NCBI RefSeq assembly: GCF_034366625.1
Contig: NZ_JAXMIH010000015.1
Span: 124,001 to 188,000 of the forward strand
Reading direction: 5' to 3'
Source of the DNA: Prosthecobacter sp.
Lineage (GTDB): Bacteria; Verrucomicrobiota; Verrucomicrobiia; Verrucomicrobiales; Verrucomicrobiaceae
Length of the DNA: 64,000 nt
Part shown: positions 1 to 9,855 of the stretch, piece by piece
Layout: the number at the start of each line of letters is the position of its first letter
Position numbering within the stretch: the first letter of the stretch is position 1
Made by a program: the position numbers and the translations under genes
Notes under the pieces: model-generated
Databases searched by the model: none
Told to the model about the DNA's origin: nothing
What the model saw: the letters and a program-made list of their open reading frames with translations, nothing else

Positions 1-572
1 GACTGCGGGAACTTCTGACCCATGAACATGAGGCCGTAGATCACGGTGGGGATGAGGTAGAGCGCGAGCTGGATGCGCCAGTTGATGTTCATCTTGTCGT
101 CGAGGAACCAGCCGATGATCACGCCGATCACCATCCCGGCAGGCCAGGAGGCGTGCAGGATGTTGAGGTAATGCGTGCGGTTTTCCGGGAACAGCGTGGC
201 GACGAGCGGATTGGCCACGGCTTCCAGCGCCCCGTTGGCGAAGGCGAAGATGAACATGCCGAGCGAGAGCACCATGAAGGCATTGCCACCGCTGGCGGTG
301 AAGGTGATGAGAGCCGAGGCGACGTGCAGCAGGAATGCCAGCACGATGAGCTTGCCGTAGCCGATCTTGTCCACCACCACGCCGCCGAGGATGATGCCGA
401 AGCAGAAGCCGTTGAAGCCCATGCCGCCGATGGCACCGAGTTGCGCTCCGGTGAAGCCGAATTCCTTGGCCCAGTTGTCAAAGATGCCGCCACGGACGGC
501 AAAGCCGACGCCAGCGGCAAGGATGGCCATGAAGCCGGCCCAGAGAAGTCTCATTCGATTGTTTTCGCTCAT
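1..572 (-). CDS. MFS transporter, 3' end outside window
   Basis: The first 190 or so residues of a major facilitator superfamily transporter read on the minus strand from an ATG at 572 to the window edge without a stop; the C-terminal half is missing. Several hydrophobic helices are visible, with a motif-A-like loop (VDKIGYGK) between the second and third. The order of motifs (GYGK loop, [11 protein letters not shown] helix, LHASWPAG) matches the next gene upstream, which carries GYKT, ANGTVESFINP and LHAGWPAG at equivalent places, so the two are tandem paralogues. The 208 bases between them hold no gene I can support. Substrate is unknown; sugar or organic acid uptake is only a guess. Confidence 0.85.
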   Translation of the reverse strand, partial: MSENNRMRLLWAGFMAILAAGVGFAVRGGIFDNWAKEFGFTGAQLGAIGGMGFNGFCFGIILGGVVVDKIGYGKLIVLAFLLHVASALITFTASGGNAFMVLSLGMFIFAFANGALEAVANPLVATLFPENRTHYLNILHASWPAGMVIGVIIGWFLDDKMNINWRIQLALYLIPTVIYGLMFMGQKFPQ

Positions 573-780
573 AGAGGGAGAGGAGTGTGTTGGATGTTGG
601 TTGGTGTCGTTGTCGGGAAAGGGCGTGTTTTAGGTGCCACACTCCCAAGCGACAAGAAAAAAGTGTTCTTATTCGTGAGATAGGGGGGCGCTATGGAGTG
701 GTCAAGAGATCGAGGAAGGGCTCAAAGTCGTGTCCTCAAACATTCGTGTGCATGACTCTTGACGGCGAAGCTGCGACCGG

Positions 781-2325
781 TCAGAAGCCGGGCTCGCCTT
801 CCTCGCCGTGGCCGAGGGCAACAGGCTTGTAGCCGCCCCTGCTCTTGAAGTAGAGGAACAGGCCGACGTAGCAGAATGCCATAAAAGTGGGCAGCAAGGC
901 GATGGTGGTGAAGACGTTGCGCTTGCTGGCGGCCTGGACGGTTTCGAGCTGCTGAAGCTGGGCGGCGGGGAGGGCCTTGATCTTTTCCTGGTCGAGGGTG
1001 GGGGCGCTGCCGAAGATGCCGGGCTTGGGCTCGCCTTTGATCTGCTCATGAAGAGCGCTGTGCTGGGGGGTGGACAGGCGTTTGTCCATGTCGAGATCCT
1101 GCTTGTAGCCGATGTAGGGGCTGCCGAGCACGCCGAGGAACAGCACGCCAACGGCGGACACGCCATTCAGTGTGAGGGCACCGCCCTTGGGGAACTGCTC
1201 GGAGGTGAGGCCGAGGGTGGTGCTCCAGAGGAAGGTTTTGCCGAAGGCATAGACGGTGGAGGCGACGAGGATGGTCCAGCCCGTGGCATTGGAGAGGAAG
1301 TTGAGGCCGAGGACGGCGATGAAGGCGCTCACCACGAGCAGGCCGATGGGCGAGAACTTGTGAACAATGGGCCCGGCGTAGAAGCGCAGGACGGTCATGA
1401 TGACGGAGACATACACAAAGATCCAGGTGGCGAAGTTCGGGAAGTCGGGGCCGCTGAGCTTGAGCAACTCGGGCATCCAGCCGTCGGTGCCGAGTTCGGT
1501 GGTGGCGAGGGGACCGATGGTGATGAGAACGATGATGAAGAGCCAGTTGCCGAGCGAATAGGTGTAGGCTCCGGCGGCAACGCCGACGACGAGTCCGGCG
1601 AGGAGCGAGGCCTTGAGCGAGGCCTCATGACCGATCATCTGCATGACGGCGAAGTAGGCGAGAGAGCCGATGATGAAGAAGCCGACCGCGCCGACTTCCT
1701 TGAGCATGTCGCGGTAGCTGACACCGGCGGCGACGCGTTCGTTGACGGGGAAGGTGCGCGGCAGGATGAGCAGGGCGTAGAGCACCACGGGGATGAAGCA
1801 GAGCGCGAAGCGGAACTGCCAGACGGCCTCGAAGAAGAGCTTGGTGTCGGGCAGCAGGGCGCAGAAGAGCGCGCCGAGGGCGAGGCCGGCGGGCCAGCCG
1901 GCGTGGAGGATGTTCAGCCACTTGGCCTTCTCTTTGCTGAAGACAGTGGCGATGACGGGATTGATGAAGGATTCGACGGTGCCATTGGCCACGGCGACGA
2001 GCAGGGTGCTCCAGTAGAAGCTCTCGTAGCCGCTGGCCTTGAGCGTGAGCACGAGAGAGACGATGTGGCAGGTGGCGGCGATGAATGCGACCGTCTTGTA
2101 GCCGATGCGGTCGATGACGAGGCTGAAGAAAATGATGCTCAGGGCGAAGGGCCACATGCCCGCGCCGTTGATGTTGCCCTTCTCCGCCTCGGAGAGATTG
2201 AAGCTGTCCTGCAGCATGCCGATGGTGTTGGCGCGGACGCCGAAGACAAAGGAGGTGGCGACGAGGGCGATGAAGCAGGCCCAGAAGAGTTTCATGTCGG
2301 CTTTGCCGGAGGAGGACTGGCTCAT
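781..2325 (-). CDS. MFS transporter
   Basis: A 514-residue inner-membrane major facilitator superfamily transporter with about twelve hydrophobic segments. The motif-A-like loop DRIGYKTVAF follows the second helix. A hydrophilic insertion of roughly 70 residues lies near the C-terminus before the last helix, making the protein longer than a typical 400-450-residue MFS carrier. It is the upstream member of a tandem pair with the partial gene ending at position 1. It is transcribed divergently from the penicillin-binding protein gene, with about 200 bases between the two starts. The substrate cannot be read from the sequence. Confidence 0.88.
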   Translation of the reverse strand: MSQSSSGKADMKLFWACFIALVATSFVFGVRANTIGMLQDSFNLSEAEKGNINGAGMWPFALSIIFFSLVIDRIGYKTVAFIAATCHIVSLVLTLKASGYESFYWSTLLVAVANGTVESFINPVIATVFSKEKAKWLNILHAGWPAGLALGALFCALLPDTKLFFEAVWQFRFALCFIPVVLYALLILPRTFPVNERVAAGVSYRDMLKEVGAVGFFIIGSLAYFAVMQMIGHEASLKASLLAGLVVGVAAGAYTYSLGNWLFIIVLITIGPLATTELGTDGWMPELLKLSGPDFPNFATWIFVYVSVIMTVLRFYAGPIVHKFSPIGLLVVSAFIAVLGLNFLSNATGWTILVASTVYAFGKTFLWSTTLGLTSEQFPKGGALTLNGVSAVGVLFLGVLGSPYIGYKQDLDMDKRLSTPQHSALHEQIKGEPKPGIFGSAPTLDQEKIKALPAAQLQQLETVQAASKRNVFTTIALLPTFMAFCYVGLFLYFKSRGGYKPVALGHGEEGEPGF

Positions 2326-2534
2326 GGAGTGTGGTTGGATTTAATAGGAGGCGCGATTCCAGCAAATGCGGGCTGGCAGCGCAATGCCTTTTTCCCACAT
2401 CGCGAAATTCGGACGCAAAGACCTCCGGCTTGACGCCATGCGTGCGGGGCCGCATGTTCGGGGCGTCTGCCGGGTGGTCGTTTGATTCCCGGCGGTTGTT
2501 TTTTAACCCCATGCTCCCTTTGTGTGATCTGACG

Positions 2535-4571
2535 ATGTCGCGCACGCTTTGCCGGTTTCTGGCGGCGGGCCTTTGCGCGCTGACCGTGCTTTCTGACCCG
2601 GCATCCGCCCAGGTGGTGCTCAAGGCCCAACCGGTGGTGGAGCCTGAGAAGGAGGCCGCTGCCAAACCACCGCCTCCTCCGAAGGAAGACTTGAAGGCCT
2701 CCTGGCAGACGCAGCGCGAGGCACGGGCGTTGACCCTGAGCGTACCGGCTCCGCGCGGGCAGATCGTGGACCGTCACGGCATCCCGTTCGCGCAAAACCG
2801 TGCGGCGAACTACCTCGCGCTGGTGATGCCTTACATGGAGGGTTCCAGCGACGCGCAGGTCACCGCGTTTGCGAGATCGACCATCGACAAGGTGAACCAG
2901 GTGCTGGGGAAGACGTGGTCGCTGAGCGATGAACGGGTGCTGCTGCACTATAAGCACCGCCGCTGGCTGCCGCTGGTGTTTTCGGTGGAGGAGGGGCTGA
3001 ACGTGGAGATCACGCCGGACATGGAGGAGAAACTCAAGTCGCTGATGGGGGGAAGTCTGGTCATCCAGCCGGCCTACCTGCGTCATTACCCGCAGGGAAC
3101 CACCGCCTGCCACATCATCGGTTACACCGGCAAGACACGTCCGTTGCCCACGGGGCCGATTGTGGACGGCGATCCGGTGTTTGAGGAGATGGAAGGCCGT
3201 GAGGGCATCGAAACCGCGTTCGACAGCGATCTCAAAGGCCAGCCGGGCATCGTGAATGTGCTGTTCAGCCCTGACGGCAAGCGTCTTTCCGAAGACGTGC
3301 GTCGTCCGCCCAGCCCGGGCCGCAATGTGGTGCTCTCAATCGACTACAACTTCCAAAAGTACGCCGAGAACGCCCTCAGGAAGCACACCACCAGCGGTGC
3401 GATGGTGATCATGGACGTGACGAATGGCGACATCCTGGCCATGGCCTCGAATCCTGGCTTTGACCTCAATGAGTTCGTTCCCGGCATCCGCGCCAAACGT
3501 TATGAGGAACTGACCAAAGACCCGCGTCTGCCGCTCTATCCGCGTGCGTTTCGCGGCGAATACCCGCCTGCCTCGACCTTCAAGATCGTCACGGCGCTCG
3601 GCGCTCTCGACAGCGGCAAGGTGAATACGAAGACCTATTTTGACTGCGACAACGCGATGGAGATCGGCAACCGCGTGTTCAAGAACTGGAACAAGGAAGG
3701 CGAGGGCTCCATGACGGTAGTCACCGCCATCAAGCGCTCGTGCAACACATGGTTCTACCGTGCCGCCCTCGAATCCGGGGCAGATTATCTTTCGAGCATG
3801 GCGCTGCGGCTCGGTTTTGGCGAGCGCACGGGCATTCCTCTCAAGGCGGAGGGAGAAGGCTTTGTCCAGTCGAACGCCTGGACGATGCAGCAGCGAGGTC
3901 ACAAGATGCTGCCGGGGGACATTGCGAACATGGCCATCGGTCAGGGCATGGTGCTGGCCACTCCCTTGCAGGTCTGCCAGTGCATGGCCGGCCTCGGTGA
4001 TGGCGCGCGCATCCCGCAGCCGCGTCTGGTCTTGCAGATTCAGGATCTGGCGGACCGGGTGGTGATGGCTTACGAGCCGAAAGATCGCAAACGCATTGAC
4101 CTCAATCCCGATCATCGCCAGGCGGTGATCAACGGCATGGTGGCTGTAGTGAATGGCAGCGGCGGCACGGGCCATTCCGCCGCCATCAAGCAGGCTGAGA
4201 TCGCTGGCAAGACCGGTACCGCCCAGTGGAAGATCGCTAAAGATCAGAACCTCGCCTGGTTCACCGGCTTTCTGCCTGCGGGGAAGCCGATGTTCGCCTT
4301 CGCCGTCGTTTATGAGGGCGAGCCGGGTGAGGATGTCAGCGGTGGCAGAAAGGCCGCGCCCATCGTGCGTGAGGTGTTCACGAACATCTTCGAGAAAGCC
4401 CCGGCGGATGACCCGATGCTGCTGGCCATGAAGGATGTGCCAAAGGCGACGATCATCGAGGAGGAGGTGCTCGAAAAACCGACGGATATCCAGGTTGCGC
4501 GTCCGGCCCCGCCTCCACCGCCTGAAAAGAAAGGCATTGGTGGTTTCTTCCGCAGGCTGTTTGGCCGCTAG
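2535..4571 (+). CDS. mrdA: Penicillin-binding protein 2, peptidoglycan transpeptidase
   Basis: A 678-residue class B penicillin-binding protein that cross-links peptidoglycan in the periplasm, normally with RodA during elongation. The three active-site motifs are present: SxxK as STFK (Ser347), SxN as SCN (Ser402) and KTG (Lys559). A dimerisation region with PRGQIVDRHG lies near residues 70-90. The start at 2535 gives a signal-like N-terminus (MSRTLCRFLAAG, then a hydrophobic stretch ending ASAQ) followed by a Pro/Lys-rich linker. The frame stays open upstream to 2331 and another ATG lies at 2511, but those extensions look non-coding. The C-terminus is proline-rich and ends in a basic RRLFGR. 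No rodA is adjacent; a DUF6941-like gene follows 14 bases later. Confidence 0.92.
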   Translation: MSRTLCRFLAAGLCALTVLSDPASAQVVLKAQPVVEPEKEAAAKPPPPPKEDLKASWQTQREARALTLSVPAPRGQIVDRHGIPFAQNRAANYLALVMPYMEGSSDAQVTAFARSTIDKVNQVLGKTWSLSDERVLLHYKHRRWLPLVFSVEEGLNVEITPDMEEKLKSLMGGSLVIQPAYLRHYPQGTTACHIIGYTGKTRPLPTGPIVDGDPVFEEMEGREGIETAFDSDLKGQPGIVNVLFSPDGKRLSEDVRRPPSPGRNVVLSIDYNFQKYAENALRKHTTSGAMVIMDVTNGDILAMASNPGFDLNEFVPGIRAKRYEELTKDPRLPLYPRAFRGEYPPASTFKIVTALGALDSGKVNTKTYFDCDNAMEIGNRVFKNWNKEGEGSMTVVTAIKRSCNTWFYRAALESGADYLSSMALRLGFGERTGIPLKAEGEGFVQSNAWTMQQRGHKMLPGDIANMAIGQGMVLATPLQVCQCMAGLGDGARIPQPRLVLQIQDLADRVVMAYEPKDRKRIDLNPDHRQAVINGMVAVVNGSGGTGHSAAIKQAEIAGKTGTAQWKIAKDQNLAWFTGFLPAGKPMFAFAVVYEGEPGEDVSGGRKAAPIVREVFTNIFEKAPADDPMLLAMKDVPKATIIEEEVLEKPTDIQVARPAPPPPPEKKGIGGFFRRLFGR

Positions 4572-4585
4572 TCGATCCGATCCCC

Positions 4586-5011
4586 ATGAACATCCAGCTC
4601 GCCACCGTCTGTGATTTTGCCGCTGACTACCAGGGCAAGCTGTGCATCCAGGGCGCGTTTGACACGCTGTGCGCGCAGACTTTTCCGGTGGTGCATCCCC
4701 AGTGCTCCATCGCCGTGCGGGCGGTCTTTCAAGCAGACGACGCGGGACGGCATGAGTTTGTGATCCGCTGCGTAGATCCCGATGGCAAGGAGTGCCTGCC
4801 GCCGATGCCGGCGATGCTGGAGGTGACGTTTCCCTCGTCTTTCATCCCGTTCGTCTCGCGCAACATCGTGTACACGCTACAGCGGGTGAAGTTCGAGCGT
4901 CAGGGCCTGTACCGCTGGCTGGTGCAGCACCAGAACGACACCCTGGCCAGCATCCCGCTGCGTGTGACGCTCTTTGATGACCGCCGTTCCGCCACCGGAC
5001 CCGCAGGCTAG
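4586..5011 (+). CDS. DUF6941-like protein of unknown function
   Basis: A soluble 141-residue protein without signal peptide or membrane segment. The opening MNIQLATVCDFAADYQGKL and the following IQGAFDTL resemble the DUF6941 family, whose members start with a very similar 'cdaa..y.gklnilGaFD' pattern; I assign this from memory without a search. The family has no established function. The protein looks all-beta, with alternating hydrophobic residues (HPQCSIAVRAVF, EVTFPSSFIPF). It lies 14 bases after mrdA and 6 bases before the ACT-domain gene, so the three probably share a transcript. Confidence 0.75.
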   Translation: MNIQLATVCDFAADYQGKLCIQGAFDTLCAQTFPVVHPQCSIAVRAVFQADDAGRHEFVIRCVDPDGKECLPPMPAMLEVTFPSSFIPFVSRNIVYTLQRVKFERQGLYRWLVQHQNDTLASIPLRVTLFDDRRSATGPAG

Positions 5012-5017
5012 CAGATC

Positions 5018-5497
5018 ATGATCACCTCCAAGCCCAAAACTCATTCCGAAACCAGCACGCCCAAAGGTTCGCCGGTGCGGCAGTTGTCTGTGTTTTTGCA
5101 TAACCGCGTGGGCGCGCTGATGGCGCTGGTCAAGCTGCTCACCGAGCATCACATCGAGGTGCTGGGCCTCTCGTTGCAGGACACCACCGAGCTGGCGTTG
5201 GTGCGCCTCGTTCCCAGTGATCCTGAAACGACTGAGATGCTGTTCATTGAAAAAGGCATCCCGCATGTCGTGTGCCCCGTCACCGCCGTCGAGCTGCGTG
5301 AGACCGACCACTCGCTCGCACACGCGCTTTCCGCCCTGCTCTCCGCCGAGATCAACATCGACTTCAGCTACTCGCTGTTCGTGCGTCCTGCGCAGCATCC
5401 GGTGTTCGTGTTGCACCTCGATTCCCCGGATATCGGTGCCGAGGTGCTCTCCAGCGCCGGGTTCAAGGTGCTGATGCAGGAAGATTTGAGCCGATAA
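5018..5497 (+). CDS. Tandem ACT-domain protein
   Basis: A 159-residue protein with what look like two ACT modules, about residues 24-90 and 95-155. The first begins [21 protein letters not shown], the usual ACT pattern of a beta strand, an N(R/K)xGxL turn and a helix. ACT domains bind small ligands, mostly amino acids, and act as regulators. No catalytic domain is attached. The second module has [20 protein letters not shown], a typical central ACT strand pair. The gene is the last of the mrdA cluster. Its 3' end overlaps the convergent exosortase gene by 35 bases, an unusually deep antisense overlap. Confidence 0.8.
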   Translation: MITSKPKTHSETSTPKGSPVRQLSVFLHNRVGALMALVKLLTEHHIEVLGLSLQDTTELALVRLVPSDPETTEMLFIEKGIPHVVCPVTAVELRETDHSLAHALSALLSAEINIDFSYSLFVRPAQHPVFVLHLDSPDIGAEVLSSAGFKVLMQEDLSR

Positions 5498-7247
5498 GCC
5501 GGCCGGACTCCTTGAGCATGAACTGCGGCGCCAGTTTGGCGATGAAATCGCGCGCATCCTCCACCGCGCCGAGTTCAGTGAAGGGATCTTCCTGCCCCAC
5601 ACGCTGCTCCGGCAGCGGGACGTAGATGGAGGCCATCGCCCAGCGGTGCTGGATGTTGCGGAACGTGGAGTCGAAGTAGGAGAGGAAGACATGCTCGTAG
5701 TGATCCGGGCAGGTGGTGCCGTTGGAGCCGATGTACCAGTAAAAATTCAACGCCCTCGCTCTGATCCGTACGCCTGGCTGCGGTTCCGCATCGCGGAAGA
5801 TGCGCATCATCATGACAGTGATCTCACGCCCGTCTGCCAGACGCAGCGTAATCGGCGAGCGGTCCGTCACGGTCCAGCCCTGGTTCGGCAGGCAGACCTC
5901 CGGGCGGTGCAGGCTGCGTTTCACATAGCCGCTGAGAATCACCGTGGCCATGATCTGCCTGCCGGAGGCTGACGCATAGACGCTGCGCGCCAGTTTGACG
6001 CCTTCATCGAGCAGGTCTTTCTCCCGCGCCGTCATGTCGAACTCACGTCCTTGGTAATCTGCCACGGTCAGCGGCAGTGCGAGCCGCACGCCGGGTTCGG
6101 ACACCTGGAAACTGATGTCCGTGCCGGCGCAGATGCCCAGCACCGCCAGTGGCAGCAGGAGGGCGGCGGCCAGTTGTGACAGCGTGCGGCGTGGCAGCGG
6201 GATGGAGAAGGCGGCACTGGAGGCAGGAAGCCTGCCATGACGTTTCAGGTTGGTCTTCATCTCGCGTCCTTCAAACAGCCAGCACAACGCAAACATGCCC
6301 GCCAGGGCGACGCCAAACACCGCAAAGCCTGCAAACATATGATACAGCGACATTTCCTGATGATCACCCATGTGTCTGCCCACCGCGAATTCGGAGCCAA
6401 ACATCAGCGTGCCCACCACCAGCAGCAGCAGGCGCACGACATTGCCCGCTACGGCCAGCGGGATCGCGCACGCGAACAAAATGAGCCGTGAGCGCGGCTG
6501 CTTGAGCGCCAGATAACCCAGCAGCGCCGAGATCATCATCAGGGCAAAGAGCGAGTTGATGCCGCTGCATTTCGCATCCACGTCGAGGCTGAAGGCGCTG
6601 CCGATTTCAATGCTGCGTGCGGTGTCTGGCGCGGACTGCAACGCGGAACCCTCGCTCACCGCCGGAACGCCGGCCATGTTGAGCAAGGAGGCAGCCATGG
6701 CGGCGGTTCTGGGGCGCAGGGGTGATGCCAGGGAGTCTTCCAACGGCTGCAACGGCCAGGTGAAAAAGAGAAACAGCCACGCAAAGAAAAGCGTGCGCAT
6801 CCAGACGCGCCCCGCCACCAGCAGGATCATGCCGGCCAGGATGAACTGCACCGCCAGGAACCCTGGGTAGCCCGTGTCCGCCTTGTAACCGAGCCAGAAG
6901 AAAAACAATCCCAGGCCGAGCGGCAGCAGGCCCAGCCAGGTGCCCTGCCATGGCAGTTTGCGCAGTTCATCACGCCGCATCCAGATCAGCCAGCCGACCA
7001 AGGCGGGCACCAGCAGGCAGAACTGCCAGTCCGCGTTTTTGCTCACCCATCTGGCCCAGCCGGTCAGAATGCTCTGCCGTTTGCCGAGATCCCACTGCTG
7101 ATACGGCCAGACCAGAAACAGCAGCACCAGCACAGCGGGCAGCCCCCAGAGCGCCACCTGACGCAGTGTTCCGGGCCGCCATGAAGTGCCTGGCGCAGCA
7201 GGTGAGCGGGCGGTCAATGCGGATGGGTTGGTGGATTCTGTTGCCAT
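5463..7247 (-). CDS. Exosortase with C-terminal EpsI-like domain
   Basis: A 594-residue polytopic membrane protein. The N-terminal half (about residues 30-340) has eight or more hydrophobic helices carrying the exosortase/archaeosortase catalytic triad: Cys227 in KCSGINSL, Arg272 in GNVVRLLL and His303 in YHMFAGF. The C-terminal half (about 390-570) is a periplasmic EpsI-like domain with VCLPNQGW and [15 protein letters not shown]. Exosortases cleave and anchor proteins bearing a C-terminal PEP-CTERM signal, usually in species that make exopolysaccharide; a polysaccharide pair lies at 18.7-22.7 kb. No PEP-CTERM substrate is visible in this window. The frame opens with TTG at 7295, but ATG at 7247 is the better start. 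Confidence 0.88.
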   Translation of the reverse strand: MATESTNPSALTARSPAAPGTSWRPGTLRQVALWGLPAVLVLLFLVWPYQQWDLGKRQSILTGWARWVSKNADWQFCLLVPALVGWLIWMRRDELRKLPWQGTWLGLLPLGLGLFFFWLGYKADTGYPGFLAVQFILAGMILLVAGRVWMRTLFFAWLFLFFTWPLQPLEDSLASPLRPRTAAMAASLLNMAGVPAVSEGSALQSAPDTARSIEIGSAFSLDVDAKCSGINSLFALMMISALLGYLALKQPRSRLILFACAIPLAVAGNVVRLLLLVVGTLMFGSEFAVGRHMGDHQEMSLYHMFAGFAVFGVALAGMFALCWLFEGREMKTNLKRHGRLPASSAAFSIPLPRRTLSQLAAALLLPLAVLGICAGTDISFQVSEPGVRLALPLTVADYQGREFDMTAREKDLLDEGVKLARSVYASASGRQIMATVILSGYVKRSLHRPEVCLPNQGWTVTDRSPITLRLADGREITVMMMRIFRDAEPQPGVRIRARALNFYWYIGSNGTTCPDHYEHVFLSYFDSTFRNIQHRWAMASIYVPLPEQRVGQEDPFTELGAVEDARDFIAKLAPQFMLKESGRLIGSNLPASAP

Positions 7248-7327
7248 GAGGTGGGTTGACTGACAAAGGCTGGCCTTGTTTGTTGATTCTGGCAACCTTC
7301 ATCGAGTAACGTCATCGCCTCGCATTC

Positions 7328-8470
7328 ATGTCCGATCTTTTTTCCCATTCCACACCCACTGCTCCCGACGAAGACAACGACGAGGAGGAGGAGGCATTGT
7401 TGTTCGCGCGCTGCAGCCACCCCCAGTCCGAGGGCGGGGAACATCCTCCAGCCGGGCTGGTTGGGAAAAAGGAGGCGGCAGAAAGGACGAAATCCGAAAC
7501 GACCGGCACCCTTAAAGATGAGCTGCCTTTGCTCCGGGATGCGGCGGCACATGTGCCGAATCTGCGGCGCTCGCACCTTACTTACCGGCATCTGGTGATT
7601 TCGCTCAGCACCTCGCTCGTCATCGGTTTGCTGGTGCTGTATGCAGGCCGGTGGTTCTACGAGCATGAGATTGCTCCCAAGCTCCAAACAACAGCCTCCT
7701 CCGCTCCTGATCAAACAGCGAGCGCCGTCAAAGAAGCCCTCGCCAAGGCCGACGAGCAAATCGCCGCGCTACAAAAGCAGGTCGATGTCATGCGGCGCGA
7801 GCAGCTTCTCTTGCAGCAGAACACGCGTGAATCGTTGGAAAGCATCTCCACCGTGCTGAACAACCCAAAGCTTGCGCCCGCGCCAGCAGCGGCCGCCTCG
7901 GATCAACAGGGCGTTGCGCGCATGGCCGAGATGAGGCCCGACATCTCGCCGACGCAGCAGGAATTCATCCAGCTCAAGGAGCGCAACCGCCTCACCGCCT
8001 ACGCCGACGAAGCCATTGCCACCGGCATGCGCAAGCCGCTCGAGGTGATCGTCGAATACCTGCGCGATCCAGACTCGAAGCATCTTCACGAGGCCGCACA
8101 GGCCGAGTATCTGCGCGCCGTGCGCTCCATCCAGCTTCTCCAGCGTGAAGATCCCGGCTACCGCCTGCCCGTGACTGAATTGTTCAAGGATCAAAACATT
8201 CGCGACGAGGCCGATGTGAAACCCGAGGCCCTGCTCAAACTGCTCGGTGACTACAAGCAGACATGGGAAGTGCGTTTGCGTGTCTGCTTCCTCCTTCTCG
8301 GCAGCAACTTGCCGGAGACCAACGGGCAGCTCACCAAGGCCATCAAAGAGGATCCCTCGCTTGATGTCGCCAAGCACGCCCAGCTTGCCCTCGAACAGCG
8401 CATCAAAAAGCGCTTCCGCATCTTCGACATCCCCGCTATTGAGGAATGGTCGAAATCGCAGAAGAAATGA
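7328..8470 (+). CDS. Single-pass membrane protein with coiled coil, function unknown
   Basis: A 380-residue protein I do not recognise. An acidic, low-complexity N-terminal cytoplasmic region (DEDNDEEEEALLF) leads to one membrane helix at about residues 88-106. A predicted coiled coil at about 130-165 follows (AKADEQIAALQKQVDVMRREQLLLQQ). The rest is helical and charged, with a tail of LEQRIKKRFRIFD, consistent with a periplasmic or cytoplasmic scaffold. It is divergent from the exosortase gene, with 80 bases between the starts, and lies 22 bases upstream of the glycogen synthase gene, which suggests co-transcription with it. Confidence 0.75.
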   Translation: MSDLFSHSTPTAPDEDNDEEEEALLFARCSHPQSEGGEHPPAGLVGKKEAAERTKSETTGTLKDELPLLRDAAAHVPNLRRSHLTYRHLVISLSTSLVIGLLVLYAGRWFYEHEIAPKLQTTASSAPDQTASAVKEALAKADEQIAALQKQVDVMRREQLLLQQNTRESLESISTVLNNPKLAPAPAAAASDQQGVARMAEMRPDISPTQQEFIQLKERNRLTAYADEAIATGMRKPLEVIVEYLRDPDSKHLHEAAQAEYLRAVRSIQLLQREDPGYRLPVTELFKDQNIRDEADVKPEALLKLLGDYKQTWEVRLRVCFLLLGSNLPETNGQLTKAIKEDPSLDVAKHAQLALEQRIKKRFRIFDIPAIEEWSKSQKK

Positions 8471-8492
8471 ACTGCGAACGCCGTCCCAAACC

Positions 8493-9695
8493 ATGAAAAC
8501 CCTTTTCCTGACCAACGAATACCCGCCGCACATCTACGGCGGTGCCGGTGTGCATGTCGAATACCTCTCCCGCGAGCTGGCGAAGCTGATTGAAGTCGAT
8601 GTGCGCTGCTTTGGTGATCAAAACAGCAGCACGGAAAACCTCCAGGTGAAGGGCTTCGGGCTCGACACGAAAAATTGGGACTGCCCGCTCAATTTGAAAT
8701 CCGTCTTCGGCGCGTTGCAGCGCTGCCTCGATTTCAACACCGCTGGCATCGATGCCAGCCTCGTCCACCTGCACACCTGGTATGCGCACTTCGGTGGCGT
8801 CCTCGCCAAACTCAACTACGGCGTGCCCATGGTGCTCACCGTTCACTCGCTGGAGCCACTGCGTCCCTGGAAGCGTGAGCAGCTCGGCCACGGCTACGAT
8901 TTCACCGTCTGGCTGGAGAACACCGCGCTCAAAATGGCCGATGCGATCATCGCCGTCTCCGAAGAAACACGCATTGACCTGCTCAAGCACTTCGATCTCG
9001 ATCCGCACAAGATCCACGTCATCCACAACGGCATCGACCTCGATGAATACCGTCGCATCGAAGCCCCGGACGTTTTGAAGAAGCACGGGGTCGATCCTGA
9101 CAAGCCCTACGTGCTCTTCGTCGGCCGCATCACGCGTCAAAAAGGCATCGTCCATCTCGTGCGGGCCATCCAGCACCTCGATCCCGGCTTTCAGGTCGTT
9201 CTATGCGCCGGTGCGCCCGACACCATCGAGATCAGGGAGGAGATGGAGGCCGCTGTGGCTGCCGCCAGTGCGAAACGTCCCGGCATCGTGTGGATTCAGT
9301 CCATGCTGCCTGTGCCGGAAAAGATCGCCATGTACTCGCATGCCGATGTCTTCTGCTGCCCGTCCATTTACGAACCCTTCGGCATCATCAATCTCGAAGC
9401 CATGGCCTGCGAGACCGCCGTCGTCGCCACCGCCGTCGGCGGCATCAAGGAGGTCGTCGTCGAGGGCGAAACCGGCTTCCTTGTTCCCATCGAGCAGCAG
9501 ACCGAAAGCCCCTTCGAGGCCGTGCATCCCGAAAAATTCGCCCGCGATCTCGCTGCAGGCATCAACAAGCTCATGGCCGACCCCTCTTTGCGTGGGCGCA
9601 TGGCCAAAGCCGGTCGCAAGCGTGCCGTGGATCACTTCAGTTGGAGTTCCATCGCACGCAAGACGCTGGCGCTCTATAAGACGCTGGCGGTGTAG
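8493..9695 (+). CDS. GT4 glycogen synthase (actinobacterial-type GlgA/GlgM)
   Basis: A 400-residue glycosyltransferase with GT-B fold, resembling the short glycogen synthase family typified by Corynebacterium GlgA and mycobacterial GlgM rather than the longer E. coli-type GlgA. Recognisable blocks are TNEYPPHIYGGAGVHVEYL at the N-terminus, HTWYAHFGGVLAKL, VHSLEPLRPWKREQLG, VGRITRQKGI and the GT4 donor-site pattern PSIYEPFGIINLEAMAC. In the mycobacterial branch the product is maltose-1-phosphate from ADP-glucose, so substrate choice (glycogen primer or glucose-1-phosphate) is open. The frame extends upstream inside the preceding gene, but ATG 8493 with the MKTLFLTNEYPP start is clear. No glgB or glgE is adjacent. 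Confidence 0.9.
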   Translation: MKTLFLTNEYPPHIYGGAGVHVEYLSRELAKLIEVDVRCFGDQNSSTENLQVKGFGLDTKNWDCPLNLKSVFGALQRCLDFNTAGIDASLVHLHTWYAHFGGVLAKLNYGVPMVLTVHSLEPLRPWKREQLGHGYDFTVWLENTALKMADAIIAVSEETRIDLLKHFDLDPHKIHVIHNGIDLDEYRRIEAPDVLKKHGVDPDKPYVLFVGRITRQKGIVHLVRAIQHLDPGFQVVLCAGAPDTIEIREEMEAAVAAASAKRPGIVWIQSMLPVPEKIAMYSHADVFCCPSIYEPFGIINLEAMACETAVVATAVGGIKEVVVEGETGFLVPIEQQTESPFEAVHPEKFARDLAAGINKLMADPSLRGRMAKAGRKRAVDHFSWSSIARKTLALYKTLAV

Positions 9696-9855
9696 GAAGA
9701 ACGGCCTCAAGCAGGTCAAGAGCGTCAAGATGGTCGTGAGGCGTTGCTGTGGAGACACCGCGAAAAGAGCCAGCATCTGCTATCAACGATCGTCACCCGA
9801 CCTTGCTCCTTTGTTTTGGATCTTTCTCATGTCTTCCCGTTCTCAGGTTTGACCC

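Noticed and set aside
808..2433. Plus-strand frame opposite the MFS gene
   Set aside because: Asp/Gly/Glu-rich antisense shadow; the minus strand encodes a recognisable transporter.
2331..2534. N-terminal extension of penicillin-binding protein 2
   Set aside because: The sequence before 2535 is basic and not hydrophobic, and a signal-like start is better at ATG 2535.
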